DNA of 35,939 nt, from positions 1,178,941 to 1,214,879 of the forward strand of contig NZ_LMKB01000005.1 in NCBI RefSeq assembly GCF_001421165.1, read 5' to 3'. Source of the DNA: Frigoribacterium sp. Leaf8. GTDB taxonomy: Bacteria; Actinomycetota; Actinomycetes; Actinomycetales; Microbacteriaceae. The notes beneath the pieces are model-generated. The model searched no databases, had not been told where the DNA came from, and was given only the letters and a program-made list of their open reading frames with translations. The position numbers and the translations under genes are program-made. Position 1 is the stretch's first letter, and every line of letters starts with the position of its first letter. This document shows positions 8,129-15,004 of the stretch, one piece after another.

Positions 8129-8559
8129 GCGGTGCCTCCAGGCGTGACGGTCTCGGGGATCTTCTTGAGGGAGTCGACCGTCTTCGGTGCCCCCTTGATG
8201 CTCTTCAGTTCTTTCCTCCCGCGCAGGAACAGCACGAGGGCGACGATCGCGTAGACGACCGCGATGATCAGCGACGACCAGCCGAGGCCGATCAGCACGC
8301 CGAGGCCCCACATGGCGGCCAGCGAGACGAACAGCAGGGCGAAGAGGGCGGTGAGACCCGCTCCGCCGAACATGCCCGCACCCTTGCCGGCTTTCTTGGC
8401 CGACTCGGTGAGCTCGGCCTTGGCCAGCTCGACCTCTTGACGGAAGAGGGTCGAGATGTCACCGGTCACGCCGGAGAGCAGGTCGCCGAGCGACGTGGTC
8501 GCGGCCTTGTCCTCCGGGGCGGGAGGCGTCGCCACGGGCTCGCGGAACGGGTCGCTCAC
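8125..8559 (-). CDS. Actinobacterial Holin-X (phage holin family) protein
   Basis: 144 residues. A helix rich in Glu and Lys (LFRQEVELAKAELTESAKKAG, about 46-66) precedes two hydrophobic spans (about 74-95 and 99-118), the standard layout of Pfam 'putative actinobacterial Holin-X, holin superfamily III'. The name is historical: these are chromosomal membrane proteins, here between two other membrane-stress genes and with no phage genes near. The GTG start at 8559 is chosen because it overlaps the preceding stop (GTGA). It probably interacts with its operon partners at the membrane (inference). Confidence 0.85.
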   Translation of the reverse strand: MSDPFREPVATPPAPEDKAATTSLGDLLSGVTGDISTLFRQEVELAKAELTESAKKAGKGAGMFGGAGLTALFALLFVSLAAMWGLGVLIGLGWSSLIIAVVYAIVALVLFLRGRKELKSIKGAPKTVDSLKKIPETVTPGGTA

Positions 8560-9524
8560 GCGCGCGTCCCCGAGGTGCCGGGCCACGTCGTGGGCACGCT
8601 GGAGTCGGGCGTCGACGTGCCGACGCCGGGGACGTCGCCCTCGGTGACGACGTCGTACTCACCGGCCACGGGGCCGACGTCACCGACGAGACGGCTCGGC
8701 GCGGTGGCGGACGCAGGAGGCGCGGGCCGGCTCGCCGCACCTCCGGCGTCTCCGGTCGTGGCGGCGTGCTCGTCCCCGGCCTCCGCCGTCAGCGACTTGA
8801 CGACGCGTCCGGCGAGCAGGCCGGAGACCGCCGCGATGGCGATGAACGTGCCGGGCTTGCGCGCCGCGTACGACTTCACGTCGTCCAGCAGGCTGCCCGG
8901 GTCGCGACCCTCGAGCCAACCGGCGACGCCGTGGGCGCGACCGGACAGGTTGCGGACCAGCTCGCCCGCGATGCCGCTGTCGGCGGAGTCGGCCATCGAG
9001 CCGAGCTGGTCGCCGACCTGGCGGAGGCCGGCCGCGGCCTTCTCCTGCTGGGCGCCGGCCTGCTCCTTGAGCTCGCCCGTCGCCTGGCCGAAGAGCTGCT
9101 TGGCCTGGCCGCCGGCCTCGGAAGCGACCTTGGAGACCTGCTCCTTGACACTGCCGGCGACGTCGGAGGCCGCGGACTTCGCGTCGTCCGCGACGCCGGC
9201 CGCCTCGTCCTTCGCGGCACCGGCCTTGGCCTTCGCGGTGTCGGCGGCGCCGGTGCCGGTGCCGGAATCGGCGTCGGTGCCGGTGTGGTCGTGCCCGAGG
9301 TGCTCCTCGACGACCGGGGCCGCGGTCGCGCTGAAGTCGCTCGCCGTCGCGTCGGGGTCGGTGATGTCGGCGTACGCGCCGACCTGGTCGCCCAGGTCGG
9401 TCACGGCGTCGTCGCGGCGCAGGTGGTCGTGTCCGGAGGCGGCGCCGCGAAGCGGCTGCCCCTCGGAGGTGGTGTCGTAGACCGGGGTGGACGGGTCTCC
9501 GTCGTAGCGTTCGTCGTCGCTCAT
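8556..9524 (-). CDS. Membrane-associated helical protein, first gene of Holin-X operon
   Basis: 322 residues. The N-terminus is acidic and His/Asp-rich. Residues about 118-190 form an Ala/Lys/Glu/Asp amphipathic region (DTAKAKAGAAKDEAAG, ASDVAGSVKEQVSKV) like LEA or apolipoprotein helices. A short membrane segment lies near 258-275 (GTFIAIAAVSGLLAGRVV) and the tail is Pro/Ala/Thr-rich. It is the usual first gene before Holin-X and DUF3618 genes in actinobacteria, as I remember the arrangement. GAGAGG precedes the ATG at 9524. It ends in a GTGA overlap. A copy of the dispersed 10-mer (8716-8725) lies in its coding sequence. Function unknown. Confidence 0.75.
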   Translation of the reverse strand: MSDDERYDGDPSTPVYDTTSEGQPLRGAASGHDHLRRDDAVTDLGDQVGAYADITDPDATASDFSATAAPVVEEHLGHDHTGTDADSGTGTGAADTAKAKAGAAKDEAAGVADDAKSAASDVAGSVKEQVSKVASEAGGQAKQLFGQATGELKEQAGAQQEKAAAGLRQVGDQLGSMADSADSGIAGELVRNLSGRAHGVAGWLEGRDPGSLLDDVKSYAARKPGTFIAIAAVSGLLAGRVVKSLTAEAGDEHAATTGDAGGAASRPAPPASATAPSRLVGDVGPVAGEYDVVTEGDVPGVGTSTPDSSVPTTWPGTSGTRA

Positions 9525-9698
9525 GTCGTGCCTCTCGGATCGTCGGCGACCGTCCGGGTGACGGTCGTGATCGGGGTAGGACCTGTCACTCTGTCCCTCT
9601 CCCGGGGGGCGGTGACCGCACATGGTGAAAACGCGACGGGGGGTTGACACGGGCCGGCCGGAAGGGTCGTGGTCGGGACGGATCGTGTCGGGGAAACG

Positions 9699-9736
9699 CG
9701 ACATGCCGCCCACGTTCGCACGTGAGCGGCATGTCG
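9699..9736 (-). terminator. Hairpin after the 51-aa acidic gene
   Basis: Perfect 11-bp arms CGACATGCCGC / GCGGCATGTCG with a 16-nt loop, starting 28 nt beyond the stop of the minus-strand gene 9765-9920. Confidence 0.6.
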
Positions 9737-9764
9737 TGACCTGCCGGGGCCGGAGCCCGGGCGA

Positions 9765-9920
9765 CTAGCTGTCCTTGCCGTCCGAGACCTCGCTGTCGTC
9801 GCTCTGCTCGGAGTCGTCGACGAGGCCCTGCTTCGACCCGTCGGCCAGGTCTTCGGTGTACTTCTTGTCGTCTTCGGTCATGTCGGTCGAACCGTCGGGG
9901 ATGCCGTTGTCGTTGGTCAT
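9765..9920 (-). CDS. Small acidic protein, 51 aa
   Basis: MTNDNGIPDGSTDMTEDDKK and on to an Asp/Ser-rich tail ending in DGKDS. It is strongly acidic, lacks hydrophobic segments and is probably disordered. Codon use fits coding sequence, with G or C at most third positions. A TATCGT box 6 nt before the ATG suggests a leaderless gene, and a hairpin lies behind it. It sits 36 bp after the Pit partner gene on the same strand and could also be read through from it. No family recognised. Confidence 0.65.
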   Translation of the reverse strand: MTNDNGIPDGSTDMTEDDKKYTEDLADGSKQGLVDDSEQSDDSEVSDGKDS

Positions 9921-9926
9921 GCCCGC

Positions 9927-9932
9927 ACGATA
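9927..9932 (-). promoter_or_regulatory. -10 box TATCGT, leaderless
   Basis: On the minus strand TATCGT is followed by 6 nt and the ATG at 9920. Confidence 0.45.
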
Positions 9933-9956
9933 CTCGCCGGCCCGCCGACCGGGCCG

Positions 9957-10229
9957 TCAGTGGAACTGGGGGACGATCAGCCACAGTCCGACGAGCACGG
10001 CAGCGATCCCCACGGCGAAGCACAGCCCGCCGGCGACCGTGGCGCCCAGCGGTCTCGACTGCGACGGTCCCCCGCTCGGGACGGCGGCACCGGCCCCGCC
10101 GTCGGACTCGACGGCACCGTCCGCGAACAGACGGACCCCCGTCGCGAACGTGGTCACGATGACGGCGGTGGCGGCGAGCGCGGTCGCGAAGACCACGACG
10201 AAGGCGCCCCAGTCGACTCCCAAGAACAT
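9957..10229 (-). CDS. Small two-span membrane protein, Pit partner
   Basis: 90 residues. Hydrophobic segments at about 9-32 (AFVVVFATALAATAVIVTTFATGV) and 66-86 (GGLCFAVGIAAVLVGLWLIV) are joined by a Gly/Ser/Pro loop. It lies directly after pit with an essentially overlapping junction, so it is co-transcribed and perhaps a small subunit or regulator of the transporter (inference from position). A GTG at 10235 overlapping the pit stop is an alternative start; the ATG at 10229 is better spaced from GGGGAG. Confidence 0.7.
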   Translation of the reverse strand: MFLGVDWGAFVVVFATALAATAVIVTTFATGVRLFADGAVESDGGAGAAVPSGGPSQSRPLGATVAGGLCFAVGIAAVLVGLWLIVPQFH

Positions 10230-10231
10230 GG

Positions 10232-11392
10232 TCACTCCCCTCGTCCGCGGCTCGCGCCGACCCGTTCGGCGGCCGGGGCCTCGTCGCTGTCGTTGACGGT
10301 CTCGTGGGTCACCGGGTGCCGTCGGGCGAGGAGGGCGAAGGCGAGCCCACCGCCCAGGGCGAGCACCGCGACCACCACCAGGCCCGCCGTGCTCGAACTG
10401 GCCAGCCAGGCCGAGAGCCCCCCGACCAGCGCGGCGGCCGGCAGGGTCACCACCCAGGCCGACGCGATCCTGCCGACGACGCCCCAGTGCACCGTGGCGA
10501 GTTTCTTGCCCAGCCCTGCCCCGACGATGGACCCCGACGTCACCTGGGTCGTCGACAGGGCGAACCCGAGGTGGGACGAGATCAGGATGGTCGCGGCCGA
10601 GCTCGTCTCGGCCGCGAACCCCTGCGGGGCCTGGACGTCGGTGATGCGCTTGCCCACGGTGCGCATGATGCGCCAGCCCCCGAGGTAGGTGCCGAGCGCG
10701 ATGGCGAGGCCACAGGCGAGGACCACCCAGAGCTGCGGGGCGCTGCCGGCGCCCTGGTAGCCGGCGGCGATCAGGGTCAACGTGATGATGCCCATCGTCT
10801 TCTGGGCGTCGTTCGTGCCGTGGGCGAGCGAGACCAGGGAGGCGCTGATCGTCTGCCCGTGCCGGAAGCCGGCGGTGGACCCCCGCAGGGTGGCCTGCCG
10901 CGTGATCCGGTAGGCCACGTAGGTGGCGACGAGGGCGACCACGCCCGCCACGACGGGCGAGATCAGGGCCGGCAGCACGACCTTCGACAGGACCACGCCG
11001 AAGTCGACGGCCCCCACGCCGGCACCGATGACCGCGGCCCCGATCAGGCCGCCGAAGAGGGCGTGCGACGAGCTGGACGGCAGCCCGAGGTACCAGGTGG
11101 CGAGGTTCCAGATGACGGCTCCCACGAGACCGGCGAAGATCATGACCGGTGTCACCTGCACCCCGCCGTCTCCCTCGCGGATGATGCCGTTCGAGACGGT
11201 GCTCGCGACCTCGGTCGAGAGGAACGCACCCACCAGGTTGAGGACGGCCGAGATGAGGACGGCGACCTTCGGCTTGAGGGCGCCGGTGGCGACCGAGGTC
11301 GCCATGGCGTTGGCCGTGTCGTGGAAGCCGTTCGTGAAGTCGAAGACCAGCGCGATCACGACCACGAGCACCACGGTGACGAACACGTCCAT
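10232..11392 (-). CDS. pit: Low-affinity inorganic phosphate transporter Pit
   Basis: 386-residue integral membrane protein of the PiT family, which takes up metal-phosphate with protons. Both inverted signature repeats are present: GFHDTANAMA (22-31) near the N-terminus and AHGTNDAQKTMG in the second half. About ten hydrophobic spans are visible. The C-terminal tail is charged. The ATG at 11392 has GGAGGG upstream; an extension to 11443 would add an Arg-rich stretch that does not fit the family. It is followed at once by a small membrane protein gene. No Pho-box is evident in the upstream region. Confidence 0.92.
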   Translation of the reverse strand: MDVFVTVVLVVVIALVFDFTNGFHDTANAMATSVATGALKPKVAVLISAVLNLVGAFLSTEVASTVSNGIIREGDGGVQVTPVMIFAGLVGAVIWNLATWYLGLPSSSSHALFGGLIGAAVIGAGVGAVDFGVVLSKVVLPALISPVVAGVVALVATYVAYRITRQATLRGSTAGFRHGQTISASLVSLAHGTNDAQKTMGIITLTLIAAGYQGAGSAPQLWVVLACGLAIALGTYLGGWRIMRTVGKRITDVQAPQGFAAETSSAATILISSHLGFALSTTQVTSGSIVGAGLGKKLATVHWGVVGRIASAWVVTLPAAALVGGLSAWLASSSTAGLVVVAVLALGGGLAFALLARRHPVTHETVNDSDEAPAAERVGASRGRGE

Positions 11393-11504
11393 CGGTACCG
11401 CCCTCCGGGACCCTCGCCGGTCACCGACCGATGACCGCGGCACGATGGCCCCGGTGCGACGCTAGGCCTCGTGGACGCGCTCGAAGATGAACGCCGAAGG
11501 AATC

Positions 11505-11519
11505 TTGCACATCATGCAA
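11505..11519. promoter_or_regulatory. TGCAC/TGCAA direct repeat, 9-bp period
   Basis: TTGCAC and TGCAA with the same 9-bp step as the sites at 401-415 and 14792-14806. Confidence 0.4.
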
Positions 11520-11691
11520 ATGGACCGGAGGGCTCGGTGCTCACCACCGTCGGGACCGGCCGTTCCGCTAGGCGCAGCCCCGCGAGGCGCGTACGGTGGG
11601 CGGAGGCAGCCCCAGCTCCCGGTCGCCGTCCTCCCGCACCTCGGGAGGTGGTCCGACCGGAGGCACCGAGCACCCCGACCCGACGGACCCC

Positions 11692-11790
11692 ATGGCACGC
11701 ACCACCCTCCCCGAGACCGCACCCGAGCAACTGACCGAATGGCCGTCGCTCGACAGCGACGACCACTTCACGGACGATCCCGCCCTGTAA
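11692..11790 (+). CDS. Possible small acidic protein, 32 aa
   Basis: MARTTLPETAPEQLTEWPSL followed by an Asp-rich end (DSDDHFTDDPAL). The reading frame keeps G/C-rich third positions and ends with TAA, which is rare in this genome. No clear ribosome site is seen before the ATG, and the frame stays open upstream to 11596. It could be a real small peptide gene with a structured leader, or chance. No family recognised. Confidence 0.3.
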   Translation: MARTTLPETAPEQLTEWPSLDSDDHFTDDPAL

Positions 11791-11829
11791 GGAGCGATCC
11801 CCCACGGGGCGTCCCGTGCCTCCTCGGCG

Positions 11830-13419
11830 TCAGGCCGCCGTGCGTGACCGACGTGAGCGGGCCAGCACGAACGGCAACTGCGTCTCGTCGACCACGGGCA
11901 CCCCGTAACGGAGGGCCTTGCGGACCTTGCCCGATGCGCAGGCGACGTCCGCGGCGACGACCAGCGACGTCTCGGTCGTGACCGCCGGCCAGACGACCAA
12001 CCCGGCACGCTCGAGCGTCCGCACGAGGGCGTCCCTCTCCTGGCTGAGCGATCCGGTCAGGGCGACGTGCGCGCCGGGTGCCAGCGGCCCGACGTCGGGC
12101 CGGGCCAGGGACGGCGTCCGGGGCTCCGGTGCCGCTCCGAGGGACTCGTCGAGCCCCTCGATGACCTCGAACTCGTCGAGCTCGTCGTCCTCCGCCGGAC
12201 GGGGCGCGCGCTCGAGCACCGACGGCACGAGAGCCGCGTCGCGCCGGTGCGGGGCGATGCCGAGCATCTCGGCGACCGCGTCCACCTGCCGCCGTTCGTC
12301 GTCCGAGAGCACGTCGTGCGCCCAGACGGTCGAGACGAGTGAGGCGAAGTAGCGGTCGTGCACGAGCGCACGGGACAGGTCGTCGAGGTCGAGCTCGACG
12401 GCGAGGGTCGCGAGGTTCCCGGCCTCGTCCCGCGAGAGGTAGCCGTCGGACAGTGCCTTGTCGAGCATCGCCGCGTACTGGTCCTGACGACGGTCGAGGC
12501 CGAGCTGGGGCAGCAGCTCGGTCGCCCGCTCGAGAAAGCGGGGCTCGGTGGGCGCCGGCTCGACGGACAGGCCGTAGACGTCGCGATCGAGGTCGAGGTC
12601 GACGGGACCCGCGAGGTGCGTGCCGCCCGCGGGGCTCGCCGGGGGCACCGCCGCCGGAGCCGTGGGCCCCACGGCGCCGGACGCCAAGAGGACGGCGGAG
12701 GGGGCGGGCGCGAGGTCGCGCACCCGGGCGACACGGCGCCGGGCCCGCCAGGCCGCGCGGCCGGGGACGTGGCCTCCGTCGTCGGCGCCACCCGCGCCTC
12801 CTGCGTACCGGGGGTGCGGCGTGGACCGCGGGGTCTCGGCCGTCGGCCACTGCTGCAGGGCGGCGTAGCGGCCCCAGTCCTGCCACCAGGCCGACTGGGC
12901 GTCACCCATGCGCAGGTAGGCGGACAGCAGCTGGGCGGTCGCCGCCGCGTCGCCGAGCGACTCGTGGGCGACGGAGAGGTCGACGTCGATGGCCGCGCAG
13001 CAGTCGGCGAGCGTGCGGCCGGCGCCGGGCAGGTACGTGGGGGCGAGCTTCATCGTGCAGAGTGCGCCCGACCCGTCGGTCCCGAGCGGCGACACCAACC
13101 CGAGGCGCGCGAACTCGGCGGCCAGGAACTGCGCCTCGAAGCGGGCGTTGTGCGCGACGACGACGCGTCCGCGCAGGCGGTCGCAGAGGTCGTCGACGAC
13201 GTGCTCGAACCGGGGTGCCCCGCGGACGTCCGCGCTGCGGAGCCCGTGGACGTGGATGGGCCCGAGGTCCCGCGAGGGGTCGACGACGGTCTCGAACGAC
13301 GCCTCGACCTCACCGTGGACGTCGAGGTGCACGATGCCGATCTCGATCACCCGATGGTGTCGCCCGGGCCAGAGACCCGTCGTCTCGACGTCGATGACCG
13401 CGTAGCCGCCGTGAACCAT
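11830..13419 (-). CDS. DEDDh 3'-5' exonuclease with C-terminal BRCT domain
   Basis: 529 residues. The N-terminal exonuclease domain (about 5-175) has ExoI VIDVETTG (Asp10, Glu12), ExoII AHNARFEAQFL and ExoIII AHESLGDAAAT, the DnaQ-type DEDDh set. After a low-complexity linker (about 190-270) comes a helical domain (about 290-370, DGYLSRDEAGNLATLAVELD...VLSDDERRQVDAVAEMLGI) that resembles a TerB-like fold; that is only a guess. The last ~100 residues (HVALTGSLSQERDAL...SLVVAADVACASGKVRKA) form a BRCT domain as in NAD+-dependent ligase. It probably works in DNA repair or replication editing. Start: AAAGGGA ribosome site before ATG at 13419. Confidence 0.85.
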   Translation of the reverse strand: MVHGGYAVIDVETTGLWPGRHHRVIEIGIVHLDVHGEVEASFETVVDPSRDLGPIHVHGLRSADVRGAPRFEHVVDDLCDRLRGRVVVAHNARFEAQFLAAEFARLGLVSPLGTDGSGALCTMKLAPTYLPGAGRTLADCCAAIDVDLSVAHESLGDAAATAQLLSAYLRMGDAQSAWWQDWGRYAALQQWPTAETPRSTPHPRYAGGAGGADDGGHVPGRAAWRARRRVARVRDLAPAPSAVLLASGAVGPTAPAAVPPASPAGGTHLAGPVDLDLDRDVYGLSVEPAPTEPRFLERATELLPQLGLDRRQDQYAAMLDKALSDGYLSRDEAGNLATLAVELDLDDLSRALVHDRYFASLVSTVWAHDVLSDDERRQVDAVAEMLGIAPHRRDAALVPSVLERAPRPAEDDELDEFEVIEGLDESLGAAPEPRTPSLARPDVGPLAPGAHVALTGSLSQERDALVRTLERAGLVVWPAVTTETSLVVAADVACASGKVRKALRYGVPVVDETQLPFVLARSRRSRTAA

Positions 13420-13518
13420 GTCATCCCTTTCGTCGGGGCGAGCCTGGCAGGTTGCCCGATGGGCATCCAGCCCGCAATCGGGTGACACCCGTCGTGGGGC
13501 GGTGGGGGGACGCGGGGT

Positions 13519-13530
13519 CAGGAGGCGCGG
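13519..13530 (+). repeat. Dispersed 10-mer in the divergent exonuclease/MOSC spacer
   Basis: CAGGAGGCGCGG lies between the start codons of two divergent genes, 43 bp before the MOSC start. Confidence 0.75.
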
Positions 13531-13573
13531 CTCGGTGCTTCCCGTCGGTCCCGTCGTCCGCCACGATGGGGGC

Positions 13574-14281
13574 ATGACCGCCGCCCCCGCCTCCGTCATC
13601 GCCGCGACCGCCTCCGTCACGGCCCCGACCGCGTCCGTCACGGCCGTCTGCCGGGTGTCGGCCCTGCTGCCCGACTCGGGCACGATCGGCGTGACCGCCA
13701 TCGACAAGCGCCCCGTGGACGGGCCCGTCCACGTGCGCCCCCTCGGCCTCCGTGCCGACGTGCAGGCCGACCGCAAGCACCACGGCGGGATCGACCAGGC
13801 GGTGTACGCCTTCGCCGACGAGGACGCCGCCCACTTCGCCGAGCTGCTCGGCCGCGAGGTGGTGCCGGGGCTGTTCGGCGAGAACCTGCGGACGTCCGGG
13901 ATCGACGTCACCGGCGCGGTGATCGGCGAACGCTGGGCCGTGGGCGGCACCCTCGTGCTCGAGGTCACGAAGCCTCGCGTCCCGTGCGGCACGTTCGCCC
14001 GCCGACTCGGCGAGGCCATGTGGGTCAAGCGGTTCTACGCCGAGGGTCGCCCCGGCACCTACCTGCGGGTGGTGAAGGCGGGGCCCGTCCAGGCGGGTGA
14101 CGGCGTCACGGTGCTGTCACGACCGTCGCACGGGGTGACGATCGGCGAGTCCTTCACGGGGCTCCGGCCCGACCGGGCCGAGGCCCTCCTCGCAGCCGTC
14201 GACGGACCCGACCGCCTGAGGCTCACCGACGAGGTCCGGGGCTTCGCCGAGAAGGCCCTGCGAGGGCGCGTCCCCGCCTGA
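13574..14281 (+). CDS. MOSC domain-containing protein (YiiM-like)
   Basis: 235 residues. The MOSC core includes RKHHGGIDQAVYAF (68-80), GLFGENLRTSG, and the conserved Cys138 in KPRVPCGTFARR that in the family handles sulfur or molybdenum cofactor. YiiM-type proteins reduce N-hydroxylated compounds with Moco; that role is possible here, but the C-terminal helical region (about 195-235) is the only extra feature. The first 26 residues are a 7-residue repeat (ASVxAxT) made by a 21-bp tandem repeat, so the true start could be slightly later. No strong ribosome site precedes the ATG at 13574. Confidence 0.85.
   Translation: MTAAPASVIAATASVTAPTASVTAVCRVSALLPDSGTIGVTAIDKRPVDGPVHVRPLGLRADVQADRKHHGGIDQAVYAFADEDAAHFAELLGREVVPGLFGENLRTSGIDVTGAVIGERWAVGGTLVLEVTKPRVPCGTFARRLGEAMWVKRFYAEGRPGTYLRVVKAGPVQAGDGVTVLSRPSHGVTIGESFTGLRPDRAEALLAAVDGPDRLRLTDEVRGFAEKALRGRVPA
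13589..13651. repeat. 21-bp tandem repeat in the MOSC 5' end
   Basis: Three in-frame 21-bp units beginning GCCTCCGTCA or GCGTCCGTCA start at 13589, 13610 and 13631. Confidence 0.75.
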
Positions 14282-14352
14282 GCGCCGGCACGCACGCTCC
14301 ACTAGCCTCGACCGAGAGGGCCCGGACGGGGCCCGCGCCAGAGGAGGCACCC

Positions 14353-14709
14353 ATGTTCGAAGCCGAGAACATCCGCGACTGGATCGGCATGCCGGTCGTC
14401 GACCCCGACGGCGACAAGGTCGGCTCGCTCGAGAGCATCTACTTCGACACCGCCGCCGACCAGCCCGCCTTCGCCACCGTGACCGCCGGACTGCTCGGCC
14501 GCTCGCGCCTGGTCTTCGTGCCGCTGCAGGGTGCCGTCGTCGCCCCCAAGCACCTCAAGGTGCAGTTCGCGAAGAAGCTCGTCAAGGACGCCCCGTCGAT
14601 CGAGACCGACGGCGAGCTCGAGGCAGCCCGCGAGCCCGCCGTGTTCGAGCACTACGGCCTCGTGTACCAGACCGGCGCGGCCGGCGAACGCCGCCTCGGC
14701 CGCCGCTGA
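14353..14709 (+). CDS. PRC-barrel domain protein
   Basis: 118 residues. The N-terminal 80 residues fit a PRC-barrel (IRDWIGMPVVDPDGDKVGSLESIYFD...RSRLVFVPLQGAVVAPKHLKV). PRC-barrels are small beta domains found in photosynthetic reaction centre H subunits and RimM, and in many stand-alone stress-related actinobacterial proteins. No membrane segment. The tail (VFEHYGLVYQTG) is typical of these single-domain forms. AGAGGAGG before the ATG is a strong ribosome site. A perfect 15-bp hairpin ends the unit. Confidence 0.85.
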   Translation: MFEAENIRDWIGMPVVDPDGDKVGSLESIYFDTAADQPAFATVTAGLLGRSRLVFVPLQGAVVAPKHLKVQFAKKLVKDAPSIETDGELEAAREPAVFEHYGLVYQTGAAGERRLGRR

Positions 14710-14728
14710 CCGCCGCCGCTCCCGACCG

Positions 14729-14761
14729 CGAAGGGCCCCGCCGCATCGGCGGGGCCCTTCG
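14729..14761 (+). terminator. Strong hairpin after the PRC-barrel gene
   Basis: Perfect 15-bp arms beginning CGAAGGGCCCCGCCG with a CAT loop, 20 nt after the stop at 14709. There is no T-tract. Confidence 0.85.
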
Positions 14762-14791
14762 GCGTCCGCTCCGGCGATGGTGCGCGGACGA

Positions 14792-14806
14792 GTGCAGAAC
14801 GTGCAA
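14792..14806. promoter_or_regulatory. GTGCA direct repeat, 9-bp period
   Basis: GTGCA at 14792 and GTGCAA at 14801, the third copy of the 9-bp stepped repeat. It directly abuts the inverted repeat of the dispersed 10-mer. Confidence 0.4.
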
Positions 14807-14810
14807 AAAT

Positions 14811-14843
14811 CAGGAGGCGCGGGTCGGTGACCCGCGCCTCCTG
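14811..14843 (-). terminator. Perfect 15-bp inverted repeat built from two dispersed motifs
   Basis: CAGGAGGCGCGGGTC, a 3-nt loop, then its exact complement. On the minus strand the stem is followed by ATTTTT, so it looks like a minus-strand terminator, yet the next genes on both sides are on the plus strand. It is made of two head-to-head copies of the window-wide 10-mer. Confidence 0.7.
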
Positions 14844-14929
14844 CGTCGTGCGCCCGCCCCGACGCCGCCGCCACGTGCTCCGGCCTCGTGCCGCCCCTCC
14901 CCCCTCGCCTCGCCCCCGTCGCCTCGCCC

Positions 14930-14971
14930 CACGCCCCCTTCGCCTCGCCTCACGCCCCCTTCGCCTCGCCT
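14930..14971. repeat. 21-bp tandem repeat before the MFS gene
   Basis: Two perfect 21-bp units starting CACGCCCCCTTCG, with partial copies on each side, lie just before the ribosome site of the gene at 15005. Confidence 0.8.
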
Positions 14972-15004
14972 CACGGCCCGTGCCGCTGCCCGAAAGGCCA
15001 CCCC

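Larger units (their letters stand above)
11393..11829. other. Sparse region between pit and the exonuclease gene
   Basis: 437 bases with no confident gene. It holds the TGCAC/TGCAA direct repeat at 11505-11519, a TACGGT box at 11592-11597, a 7-bp hairpin (CCTCCCG / CGGGAGG, 11630-11648), and a possible 32-codon gene at 11692-11790. A structured leader in front of that small gene is possible. Confidence 0.5.

Noticed and set aside
8125-8559. Prophage remnant because of the 'phage holin family' protein
   Set aside because: Holin-X is a chromosomal actinobacterial family, and no endolysin, integrase, capsid or tail gene lies near.
9644-9649. TTGACA as a -35 box on the plus strand
   Set aside because: No matching -10 is found 16-19 bp downstream, and no plus-strand gene follows.
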